DNA of 64,000 nt from JACCXG01 sp963785755. Lineage in GTDB: Bacteria > Acidobacteriota > Vicinamibacteria > Vicinamibacterales > 2-12-FULL-66-21. The notes beneath the pieces were generated by a model. The model was not told the origin of the DNA and did no database searches. It saw only the letters and a list, made by a program, of their open reading frames with translations. Location: the NCBI GenBank assembly GCA_963785755.1, contig CAWAXG010000068.1, forward strand, positions 124,001 through 188,000. The letters are read 5' to 3'. The translations under genes and the position numbers were made by a program. Positions 25,974-34,825 of this stretch are shown piece after piece. Each line of letters opens with the position of its first letter. The stretch's first letter is position 1.

Positions 25974-28900
25974 GTGCGTCCCCTCGGTGATCCGGATCTT
26001 CGCGCGGCCGAGCGGCCGGTCTTGACGACGTTGACGAGGCACGCCTTGGTCTCCTGGGTTCCCGCTCCGGGATCCACGGCGTCGATCGTGAGGTGGTTGA
26101 CGCTCGGGCCGGTCGACAGCCCCTGGAAGCCCCAGTTGTACGGCATCCAGACGACGGTGACCTCGCGGTCGCCGATTTTCAGCGCCTTCATGCGGGGCGT
26201 GACGAGGGCCTTGACCTCGAGCTCACCGCGCGCCGACGAGACCCGGACCCAGTCACCCGATTTCACGTCGAGCTTCTGAGCGAGGGCGACCGGCAGCTCC
26301 AGCACCGGTTCGGGGACGAGCTCGTTGAGCCAGGGGATGTTCCGCGTCGTCGAGCCGCAGCACCAGTGTTCGGCGACCGTCGACGTCATCAGCACGTAGG
26401 GGAACTTGTCGGCGGTGCCGATGGGCTGATGCGACGCGACCCGCGGATACTTGAGCATCGGGTTGCTCTTCACGCTCGGGTGAAGGACGTTTTCCACCGG
26501 GCTCTCGACCGGCTCGTACATCTCCGGCAGCGGGCCGTCCTTCGGCACGTAGGCCACGTCGCGCCAATAGTCCGTGAACCTCGCGTCGGGGTCCGAGTAG
26601 ACGGCCGCGAAGAGGCGACCGACGCCCTCCGCGCCCAGGTGGAAGGCGCGCTGGCCGTTCGGCGTGTCGGGGCCGTCGGTCACGACGGGCACGTCCGGCA
26701 CGTCGTGTCCCGTCCAGCGCTTCGCCTGCTCGTCCCACCAGACGATCGGTTTCGAGCCCGGATACGGCTTGCCGTCCTGGTCGCACGACGCGCGGTTGTA
26801 GAGGATCCGCATGTTGTTCGGCCAGGTCCACCCGAAGCCCGGATAGAGGCCGAGGCCTCCCGGATCCGTTCGTCGAGTCGCGGCGCTTCGAGAGGTTCTC
26901 GCCGCTGGCGAAGACGCCCGCGTAAATCCAGCAGCCGGACGAGGTGGACCCGTCGGCGCGAAGATCGCCGACCTTGCGGATCGAGATCGCCTTTCTTGAG
27001 GCCGGTCTCCGGGTTGTCGCGCAGCGGCGTAGCCGTTGATCTCGCGCAGGACGTCCTCGGCCGTGGTGTAGGTCCAGAAGGCCTTGTTGATGATCTCGTC
27101 CCTCGGCTCCTTCGAGTCGTTGACCAGATCGCGCACCGCGCGGAAGACGAGGTCCACGATCTCGCCGTCGGGCTTGGCCTGCCCCGGCGGCTTCACGGCG
27201 GCGTGGCGCCACTGCACCATGCCGCCCGAGTTGCTGATGGTGCCGTTCTTCTCCATGAAGAACGCCGCTGGCAGCAGGATCACTTCGGTGTTGATCGACT
27301 TCGGGTCCACGCCCGGACGCTTCCAGAACGCTGCCGTCTCCGTTTCCCAGATCTCCTGGACCACAAGCGTCTCGAGCTTCGCCATCGCCTCGAACGTCAG
27401 CGTCAGGTTGGGCAGCGTGACTGCTGGATTCTGGCCGACGATCCAGAGCATCTTCAGCTTGCCGGCGAGTGCATCCTCGAACATCGGCATGGTGCCGTAG
27501 TCCTTGACGGCGTTGCGCTTTGGCAGCCAGGCATAGCGCATAGTCGTTCTCGGCGGTGGCCGCGTCTCCGAAAAATGCCTTGAGCGTGTTGACGAGGTAG
27601 CGGCTGTCGGCGATGCCGTTCTTGCGCACGTAGTGGTAGATCGTCGGCTCGGCATTGGTCGGCGAGTTGAGGTAGCCGGGCATGTAGTTGTAGAGCACGG
27701 CCATGTCGCACGCGCCCTGCACGTTCGGCTCGCCGCGGAGCGCGTTGACGCCGCCGCCGGGCTTGCCGATGTTGCCGAGCAGCAGCTGCAGGATGGTGAA
27801 CGAGCGAATCCCCTGCACACCGGTCGTGTGCTGGGTCATCCCGAGCGCGTAGAGGATGGAGCCCGGCCGGTTCTTCGCCATCGTCTCGGCGATCTGCTTG
27901 ATCTGATCGGCCGGAATGCCGGTGATCCGCTCGCCCATCTCGAGCGTGTAGCGCGAGACAAAGGTCTTCAGTCGCGAGAACACGCAGTTCGGATCGTCGA
28001 GACTCTTCGCAAGACGCGGCTTGCCCTTCGCGTCGAGCTGGTATCCCCAGGTCTTGGTGTCGTAGGTGTGGTGTTCCGCGTCGTATCCGCTGAAGACGCC
28101 ATCCTTGAAGCTGAATGCTTCGTCGCCGAGGTAGAGGGCGTTGGTGTGGGTGACGACGTAGTCCTCGTCGTACAGCTTGTTGACGATGATGTGGCTGATC
28201 ATCGCGTTCTGGAACGCCACGTCGGTGCCGGGCCGGATGCGCGCGTACATGTCCGCGCCCGCCGAGGTCCGGGTGAATCGCGGATCGACGTGGATGATCG
28301 TCGCGCCGTTCTCCTGGGCCTTCCGGATCCACTTGAAGGCCATGGGGTGGTTCTCGGCGACGTTGCTGCCTTCCACCAGGATCGTCTTGCAGTTCTGCAG
28401 GTCGACCCAGTGGTTGGTCATCGCCCCGCGCCCGAATGAGGCCCCCAGACCGGGGACCGTGGGGCTATGTCAAAGCCGGGCCTGATGCTCGACATAGGCC
28501 AGGCCGAGCAGTCTGGCCGCCTTCTGGAAGAGGTAGCACTCCTCGTTGGTGTTCTGCGCGCCGCCCATGAAGCCGATCGCGTCGGTGCGATTGACGGGCA
28601 CCTCTGCGAGGGGGCCCTCATGAGGGACAAACCGTGGGGCGCTCTGGATCCGATCACCCGCAGCGCGATCCACGACGAGCTCAGGCGCATCCACCTTCTC
28701 TGTGGCGATCCAGGTCTCGTCGCGCGTCTTACGGATCTTCTGCGCGACGCGTTGGATCGCATCGTCCCAGGAGATGTCCTCCCAACGGTCGCTGCCCGGC
28801 GCCCGGTAGCGGGGCGTCGTCAGCCGGTTCGCGGAGGTGTGGGTCGCGAACATGGAAATGCCTTTGACGCACAGCGACCCGCGATTCACGATGTGGTCGT

Positions 28901-29172
28901 AGTCGCCCTCCATCGTCAGGAGCTTGCCATCGCGAACCGCCGCGATCATGCCGCAGCCGCACGAGCAGAAGTTGCAGGAGGTCGTGAACTCGCTGACGTT
29001 CGAAAGCTTGGCTGCCTGAGCAGCGGCCTTCACTGCACGCGCGTCGAGAAGGCCGCCGAGTGCGAGGCCGGCACCACCGCCGATGCTGGCGCTGCAACCA
29101 GTCTCTGCGACTGAGTCGAGTCGAGGCGGGGGATTTCTCGGGCACCTGGTCGGATGATCCGTCACGTTCCAT
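25970..29172 (-). CDS. fdhA: Selenocysteine-containing formate dehydrogenase catalytic subunit (frame breaks)
   Basis: Start ATG 29172 follows GGGGAGG. A Tat signal (SRRDWLQ, then a hydrophobic ASIGGGAGLALGGLL) is split by a frame change near 29103. A [4Fe-4S] site CNFCSCGCGM..SLCVKG and the molybdopterin oxidoreductase fold follow. The active site reads EHQARL-TGA-HSPTVPGLG and FGRGAMTNHWVDLQN, the FdnG/FdoG context in which TGA encodes selenocysteine; downstream codons stay in frame. More frame changes lie near 27538, 27025, 26998 and 26875. The C-terminus (NVVKTGRSAARRSGSPRGRT) ends overlapping fdhB. Joined length is about 1060 residues, typical of the family. It should oxidise formate in the periplasm. 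Confidence 0.93.
28440..28472 (-). promoter_or_regulatory. Selenocysteine TGA codon and bacterial SECIS hairpin
   Basis: TGA occupies 28470-28472 (minus strand). Eleven bases later a seven-base-pair stem, GGTCCCC paired with GGGGGCC (28452-28458 with 28440-28446), closes a five-base GGTCT loop. The GGUCU apical loop and its 18-base distance from the TGA match the E. coli fdhF SECIS element that recruits SelB. One stem pair is U-G, the rest are Watson-Crick. This is direct sequence evidence that the TGA is read as selenocysteine. The selA, selB, selC and selD genes are not in this window. Confidence 0.92.
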
Positions 29173-29531
29173 GAACGCCTCCCCGGTACGCACCTATACC
29201 CTTGGGTACGGGCCGCGGGAGCAAACGCTGTTCCGACGATGCCCTCCAGAATGCGCTGGCAACCAATGCGGCAAGCGTGCTGAGCGCCCACGACGCTTCG
29301 GAGGGCCCACGGCATACCGGAGGCACTCAACTGGCCGACGCCTTGTTCCCCACATAATTCGAGCGAATTCTCGCAAGGCCCGACCCTCTCAGGCGGGCAT
29401 GGCGTCTGCATCTCCGGCGCACGGCTGGCGCCAGGCCACATCCCGCTGTTTTTACGTCGACCCGGGCATGGGTGAGCTGTTCTGCCGCGGTTGGCAAGGG
29501 AGATCACCAGACTCTGTAGCAAGGAGCCGAC
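29173..29531. promoter_or_regulatory. Divergent control region between fdhA and the cytochrome operon
   Basis: This gap separates two divergent operons, so promoters for both should lie here. The perfect palindrome AATTCG-AG-CGAATT (29356-29369) is one candidate operator, and GTACC/GGTAC pairs flank an AT-richer stretch near 29190-29215. No convincing -35/-10 or sigma-54 (-24/-12) promoter was found by eye. The right edge has AAGGAG, the ribosome site of the decaheme gene. Confidence 0.35.
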
Positions 29532-30575
29532 GTGAATCGGAATAAGCTCCTCATCGGACTCGCCCTGACCGTCTGGTTCGGCGTGACGGCGGGCCGCCTC
29601 GTTGGTGCGACGCAGACAGGGGCGCAGCAGCCCGCGCAGAAACCACCCGCGCAAACGCCACCTGCGAAATCGCCGCCCGAGAAAACGCCACCCGCCGGGC
29701 AGACGCCGCCCGCTCAAACGCCGCCGGCGCCAACGGCGCCTGGCCAGCTGCCTCCCGGCTACGCCGGCACGGATACCTGCGTCCTCTGTCATGACGCCGA
29801 GTCCAAGAGCATTACGCACTCACGGCACGGGCAGGTGAAGGATCCCCGCTCGCCCGCCGCCACGCTCGGCTGCGAAAGCTGCCATGGTCCCGGTCAGGCG
29901 CACGTCGATGACGACGCCAAGGGAAAGATCAAGAAATTCAAGGAACTGAAACCGGCCGAGGTCAGCGAGACCTGTCTCAGCTGCCACAACCGCGGCGCGC
30001 ATGCGGGCTGGGAAGCCGGCGCCCACGCCGCGCGGAATCTCACCTGCACCACCTGCCACAGCGTGCACGCGCCGCAGTCGATGCAGAATCAGCTGGTGAA
30101 GCCGACCGAGACGCAGGTGTGCGCCAGTTGCCATCGCGTGCAGGTGGTGAAGACCGAGCGGGCGGTGGCGCACATGCCCGTTCGCGAAGGCAAGATGTCG
30201 TGCTCGTCGTGCCATAACCCGCACGGGTCGATCAGCAACGTGAAGAACCTCAAGTTCGGGAGCTCGGTCAACGAGACCTGTACGACCTGTCACGCGGAGA
30301 TGCGCGGGCCGATGCTGTGGGAGCACACGCCGGTGCGCGAGAACTGCACGACCTGTCACGACCCGCACGGGTCATCGAACGATCGCATGCTGAACGTGCG
30401 CATGCCGATGCTCTGTCAGCGCTGCCACGTGGCGACCAGGCACCCGGCGTCGGTGTACGACAACGCCGCGATCACGACCAACAAGAGCAATCGCATGTTC
30501 GGACGGTCGTGCGTGAACTGCCACTCGAACGTCCATGGTTCGAATCACCCTTCGGGTCAGTTCTTCATGCGCTGA
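29532..30575 (+). CDS. Decaheme c-type cytochrome, MtrA/DmsE-like
   Basis: 347 residues, GTG start behind AAGGAG. A signal peptide (KLLIGLALTVWFGVTAG) leads into about 45 residues of proline-rich repeats (units such as QTPPA, KSPPE, KTPPA). Ten CxxCH heme sites follow: CVLCH, CESCH, CLSCH, CTTCH, CASCH, CSSCH, CTTCH, CTTCH, CQRCH, CVNCH. Ten hemes in about 270 residues, and terms such as RNLTCTTCHSVHAP and NPHGSISNVKNLKFG, match the DmsE/MtrA periplasmic decaheme family, which sits inside an MtrB-type barrel. The barrel gene follows after four bases. Confidence 0.94.
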   Translation: MNRNKLLIGLALTVWFGVTAGRLVGATQTGAQQPAQKPPAQTPPAKSPPEKTPPAGQTPPAQTPPAPTAPGQLPPGYAGTDTCVLCHDAESKSITHSRHGQVKDPRSPAATLGCESCHGPGQAHVDDDAKGKIKKFKELKPAEVSETCLSCHNRGAHAGWEAGAHAARNLTCTTCHSVHAPQSMQNQLVKPTETQVCASCHRVQVVKTERAVAHMPVREGKMSCSSCHNPHGSISNVKNLKFGSSVNETCTTCHAEMRGPMLWEHTPVRENCTTCHDPHGSSNDRMLNVRMPMLCQRCHVATRHPASVYDNAAITTNKSNRMFGRSCVNCHSNVHGSNHPSGQFFMR

Positions 30576-30579
30576 GGCG

Positions 30580-32844
30580 ATGCGTATGCGACTGCTTCTC
30601 TCGCGTGTGTGTGGCAGGTCGACCGCGGCCGCGGCGATCCTGTCGCTGGCAGTCTCCGCCGCCGCCCAGACGCCTCCCCCGTCGCAGACGAAGCCTCCGG
30701 CAGAGCAGGCGAAGCCTCCGGCAGACCCTTCGCCGGCAAAACCTCCGTCGGATCAGGCCGCGCAGCCGGCGGCGGCGCCCGACGCGGCGGCCGAAGACAC
30801 GAGCAGTCTGTTCGCGCCCCGCTGGAACATGTTCCAGCTCGGGGGCCGCTTCGCCAGCGTCTCCGGCGACCCGGCGCGCTGGCAGCGCTATCAGGACCTT
30901 CGCGATGGCCTGCTGTTCACCGAAGCGCGCGTGCTGCATGAAACCCCCGACTGGAACGGCACACGTGGGCGCCGACAACGTCGGCTGGCGCGATTCGCGC
31001 TTTTTCGGCAGCTACGAGCGGGTCGGCCTGCTCAAAATCAACGGCCTGTGGGACGAGATCCCGCAGTTCTACAGCGTCGACACGGCCACCGCGTTCACCG
31101 AAGCCGAAGATGGCGTGCTGCTGCTGGACGACAACGCACAGCGGGCAGCAAGCCATAACGCCTACCTGTCGATCTCACCGCAATTCGACCTGCGTGAGCG
31201 CCGCGCCGTCGGCACGTTTCGCGTCAGCGCCACACCGACCGTGAACTTCGACGTCACGGGCGGCTTTACGACGACCAAGCACTCCGGCGAGCTGCCGTGG
31301 GGGGCGAGCTTCGGGTTCAGCAACGACAACGAGGTGGCGCTGCCCTACAGGTCACGCACGAACGACATGGACCTCGGTCTTCAGTGGACGAACGCGAAGG
31401 GGATGTTTCGCGCCGCCTACAACGGTTCGTGGTTCAACAACCAGGCCGACACGCTGGTCTGGGACAACCCGCTGGTGCTGACGGACAGGGCGGACGCCTC
31501 CGGGCATGGCCGGATGGCGCTGTGGCCGTCCAACTCGCTGCAGACGCTCAGCGCGGCGGGCTACCTGAAGCTCGCCCGGCGGACGCAGCTCACCGGTTCG
31601 CTCGCGTTCGGCTGGGGGAACAACGACGAGCCGCTGCAACCGTTCACGATCAACAGTGCGCTGCCACAATTCCAGTTGCCACGGGCCACTACCGACGCGT
31701 CGGCCCAGACGATTGCCACGACGATCAGCCTTGGTCTCGCGCCCGGCCAACGTGTGGCGGTTCAGCACGCGGTTCCGCCGGTACGACTACAACAACGACA
31801 TGGCCGAGACCGCGATTCCGCAATTCATCAACTACGACACGTCGGTCAAAACCAGCACGACGGGCGGTCCCGAGCTCTTCGCGCACGCACGCAACACGTT
31901 CGATGCCGATGCCACGTGGACCGGCTTCCGTCCGGTCGCCCTCACCGTCGCCTACACCAACAACAACAACGGCTATGACCATCGCATCTTCGAGTCGACG
32001 AACGAGCACGTGCTGCAGCTCAAGGCAGACTCGGCCGGTTACGGGTGGGTGAACTTCCGCGCCCGCTACGAGTACGGCGATCGCACCGGTTCCGGGCTCG
32101 ATGAAGCGTCCCTCGTCCAGATCGGTGAGCAGCCGGCGCTGCGGCACTACGATCTCGCGAACCGCACGCGCGACAGGTTCGTCGGCCAGATGGACGTCGT
32201 GCCGAACGAAGCGCTGACGTTCAGCATCAGTGGCGGGGTCGGCTCGGATGAGTTCGGCGACAGTTACTTCGGGTTGCAGGACGCGGGTTTCCGCAACGTG
32301 ACGCTCAGCGCCGACTACATGACGCCGAACGGCCTCGGCGTGGGCGGCAGCTACGACTACGAACGCTACTCGGGTCTGCAGCGATCGCGCTCGGCGAGTC
32401 CGGGCCAGACCCCACCCAGGAGACCGATCCAAATCGCGACTGGACCGCGGATTCAAAGGAACGCGTCCACTATTTTTCGATTTACGCGTCCCCGCCGCGG
32501 ATCGGCGCACAACACTGAGGTGCGCGTCGCGTACGAATATGCGCACGCGCGCAGCAACTTCTTCTACGAAGTCGGACCCGCGCTGGCGACACGCCACTTT
32601 CCCCGATCAGTTGCCCGAAACGTTCAACAAGCTCCAGGATTTCCGGCTCGACGTCCGCCATCGGCTGAACCGGCGGCTGGTGGGGACGTTCTCCTACGTC
32701 TACGAGCCCTCCCGCATTTTCGACTTCGCGTTCGACCCCAGTGTGATCAACAGTATCGTGCAGCCAAGTTCGCTCGTTCTGGGCTACACCTACCGTCCGT
32801 ACACGACACACTCGGCCGTGTTCGGCATTCTCTATTATTGGTGA
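30580..32844 (+). CDS. MtrB/PioB-family outer-membrane beta-barrel (frame breaks)
   Basis: A signal peptide (AAAAILSLAVSAAAQ) and a Pro/Lys-rich segment precede the family motif FQLGGRFASVSGDPARWQRY, QDLRDGLLFTEARV, then ADNVGWRDSRFFGSYERVGL and NGLWDEIPQFYSVDTAT. Repeated amphipathic strands with aromatic ends run to the terminal FGILYYW. The frame changes near 30958, 31742, 32398, 32515 and 32596; joined, the protein has about 750 residues and no internal stop. MtrB/PioB barrels sheath a decaheme cytochrome to pass electrons through the outer membrane. The N-terminal CxxC of Shewanella MtrB is not seen. Confidence 0.87.
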
Positions 32845-32876
32845 GCTTTCACACGGGCGCAGGAAGGGGAAACGCG

Positions 32877-33233
32877 ATGCAGAGAGTGGCGATTACCAGG
32901 GGTCTGTTCATGGCGGCACTCACCGCCGCTGTCGTCGTGGGTGCGCCACGGCTCGTGGGGGCACAGGACGCGGCCAAGGGTGAGCAGGTCTACACCGCGC
33001 AGAAGTGCTCGGTGTGCCATTCCATCGCCGGCAAGGGCGGCAAGCAGAGTCCCCTGGACGGCGTGGGATCGAAGCTCTCGGCTGACGAGATCCGCCAGTG
33101 GATCGTCGATCCGATCGAGATGGCGAAGAAGACGAGCTCCACCAAGAAACCGCCGATGCCGAACAAGTACGCCAAGCTTCCGGCCGCCGAGCTCGACGCG
33201 CTCGTCGCCTACATGCAGAGCCTGAAGAAATAG
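32877..33233 (+). CDS. Monoheme cytochrome c, periplasmic
   Basis: 118 residues, start ATG 32877 behind AGGAAGGGGAAA. A signal peptide ends near VGAQ, and the mature 89 residues are a class I cytochrome c: KGEQVYTAQKCSVCHSIAGKGG (heme site CSVCH), an axial Met region near KPPMPNKY, and the C-terminal helix AELDALVAYMQSLKK. It is a likely soluble electron carrier between the membrane oxidase encoded next and the decaheme conduit encoded upstream. Confidence 0.92.
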   Translation: MQRVAITRGLFMAALTAAVVVGAPRLVGAQDAAKGEQVYTAQKCSVCHSIAGKGGKQSPLDGVGSKLSADEIRQWIVDPIEMAKKTSSTKKPPMPNKYAKLPAAELDALVAYMQSLKK

Positions 33234-33242
33234 AGGGCTTGC

Positions 33243-34612
33243 GTGCCGACCCGTGCTCTAGCACGACATCCCGTCTCATTGGCGGGTGTCGTGTTGACCA
33301 CTGCGAGCGCGGTGGGCTTCATCTCCCTGCTCATCGCGCTCCTCTTCGGCCTCTTCAACAACCCGTACGCCGCGCTCGTCGTCTTCGTCGCGCTGCCGGC
33401 GCTGTTCGTCCTCGGCCTGCTGCTCATTCCATTCGGCATGTGGCTCGAGCACCGCCGGCTGGTGCGGCACCCCGAGGCGGCGCGCGAGTGGTTCGTCATC
33501 GATTTCCGATCGCCGACGACACGCCGCCGCGCTGTGCTGCTCATCGCGTTGACGGCCGTCAATGCCGTGATCGTGCTGCTCGCGGGATATGGCGCGCTCC
33601 ACTCGATGGAATCCCCCTCGTTCTGCGGCCAGACGTGCCACGAGCCGATGCACCCGCAGTACACGGCGTGGCAGGACGCCCCGCACTCGAAGATCGCATG
33701 CGTTCAATGTCACGTCGGTGAAGGGGGCCGCGCATTCGTCAAGTACAAGATGAACGGCATGCGGCAGCTCTACCACGTTGTCACGAGGCAAATCCCTCGA
33801 CCGATCCCCGGCATCACCGACATCCGTCCGGCGCTGGAGGTGTGCGGGGCGTGTCATTGGCCGGGCAAGGGTTTCGGCGACGTGATCCGCGTCAAGCGCG
33901 AATACGCCGACGATGAGGCGAACACCGAGACCGCGACGATCCTGCAGATGTTCCTCGGCGGTCCGGGCGCGCCGACGCCCAGCGGCCGCGCCATCCATTG
34001 GCACGCCGATCCACGCGTGCGAATCGAATACATCTTCACGGACGGCGAACGCCAGACCATTCCGTTCGTCAAGTACACGGATGCGCAGGGCAACGTCCGC
34101 GAGTACGCCGCCCAGGGCACAACGCCGGAACAGCTCGCGAAGGGCACCTGGCGCACGATGGACTGTATCGACTGCCACAACGTCGTCGCGCATCGCGTCA
34201 TGCCGACGCCGGAGCAGGCTGTGGATACGGCGATCGCGGCGGGACGAATCGACCGCGGCCTCCCCTTCGTCCGCCGTGAAGGGGTGCGCCTGATGAAATC
34301 GAACTACGCGACCAGTGACGAGGCCGCGCGCGTCATCGACGAGGAGCTGCGAAAGTTCTACACGTCACAGGGCCGCGCCCTCGACGCCCAGGTCACGGGT
34401 GCGGTGAGTGCGTTGCAGGCCATCCACCGGCGAAACGTATTTCCCGTCATGAACGTCACCTTCGGCACCTATCCAGACAACCTCGGCCACATCACGTCAG
34501 TCGGGCTGTTCCCGCTGCCACGACGGCAGCCTGGCGGCGAAGGACGGCACCACGATCGGCGCGGACTGCGAGTACCTGCCACAAGCAGATCGAGAGACCG
34601 CCGAATCCGTGA
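33243..34612 (+). CDS. NapC/NirT-type membrane multiheme cytochrome (frame breaks at C-terminus)
   Basis: Two N-terminal transmembrane segments (GVVLTTASAVGFISLLIALLFGL and ALFVLGLLLIPFGMWL), a basic loop and a third helix (VLLIALTAVNAVIVLLAGYGAL) precede the heme region. Sites are CGQTCH (with the following EPMH typical of quinol-dehydrogenase NapC heme), CVQCH, CGACH and CIDCH. After a frame change near 34497 the text continues as CSRCH, and after a second near 34575 as CEYCH, ending at TGA 34610-34612. With six hemes it would take electrons from quinol and reduce periplasmic cytochromes. Confidence 0.88.
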
Positions 34613-34708
34613 TCGGTCTGCGGCACGCACACCGCAGTTGGCTTTCCTACGAACCGTCGATACTCCCGGAACCCTCTCCAGCAGGGTGCTGAAAAAACGA
34701 GCCGGAGA

Positions 34709-34799
34709 CAACTCCCAGTTCCCAACTTCCAACTCCCAAAATCGCTCTACCGCTCAACCGGGAATCCTTTGGGAGTTGGGAGTTGGAGGTTGGGAGTTG
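34709..34799. repeat. Inverted repeat of a GGGAGTTGG microsatellite-like sequence
   Basis: The left arm (34709-34740) and the right arm (34768-34799) are each 32 bases and are imperfect reverse complements, built from repeated CAACTCCC / GGGAGTTG units. Transcribed RNA could fold into a long hairpin with a loop of about 27 bases. It sits between the NapC-like gene and the convergent ADOP gene, so it could end transcription from both sides. Arms made of such short internal repeats are unlike ordinary terminators and there is no T-run right after the stem. Confidence 0.7.
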
Positions 34800-34825
34800 A
34801 CTGGTTCTTCATTCTTTCTCTAGTC

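Noticed and set aside
26093..27583. Plus-strand 496-codon frame
   Set aside because: Shadow of fdhA; rich in His/Arg/Val with no domain.
34691..34800. Ordinary rho-independent terminator at the GGGAGTTGG hairpin
   Set aside because: Arms are long and repetitive, and no T-run directly follows the stem; termination remains possible but is not shown.
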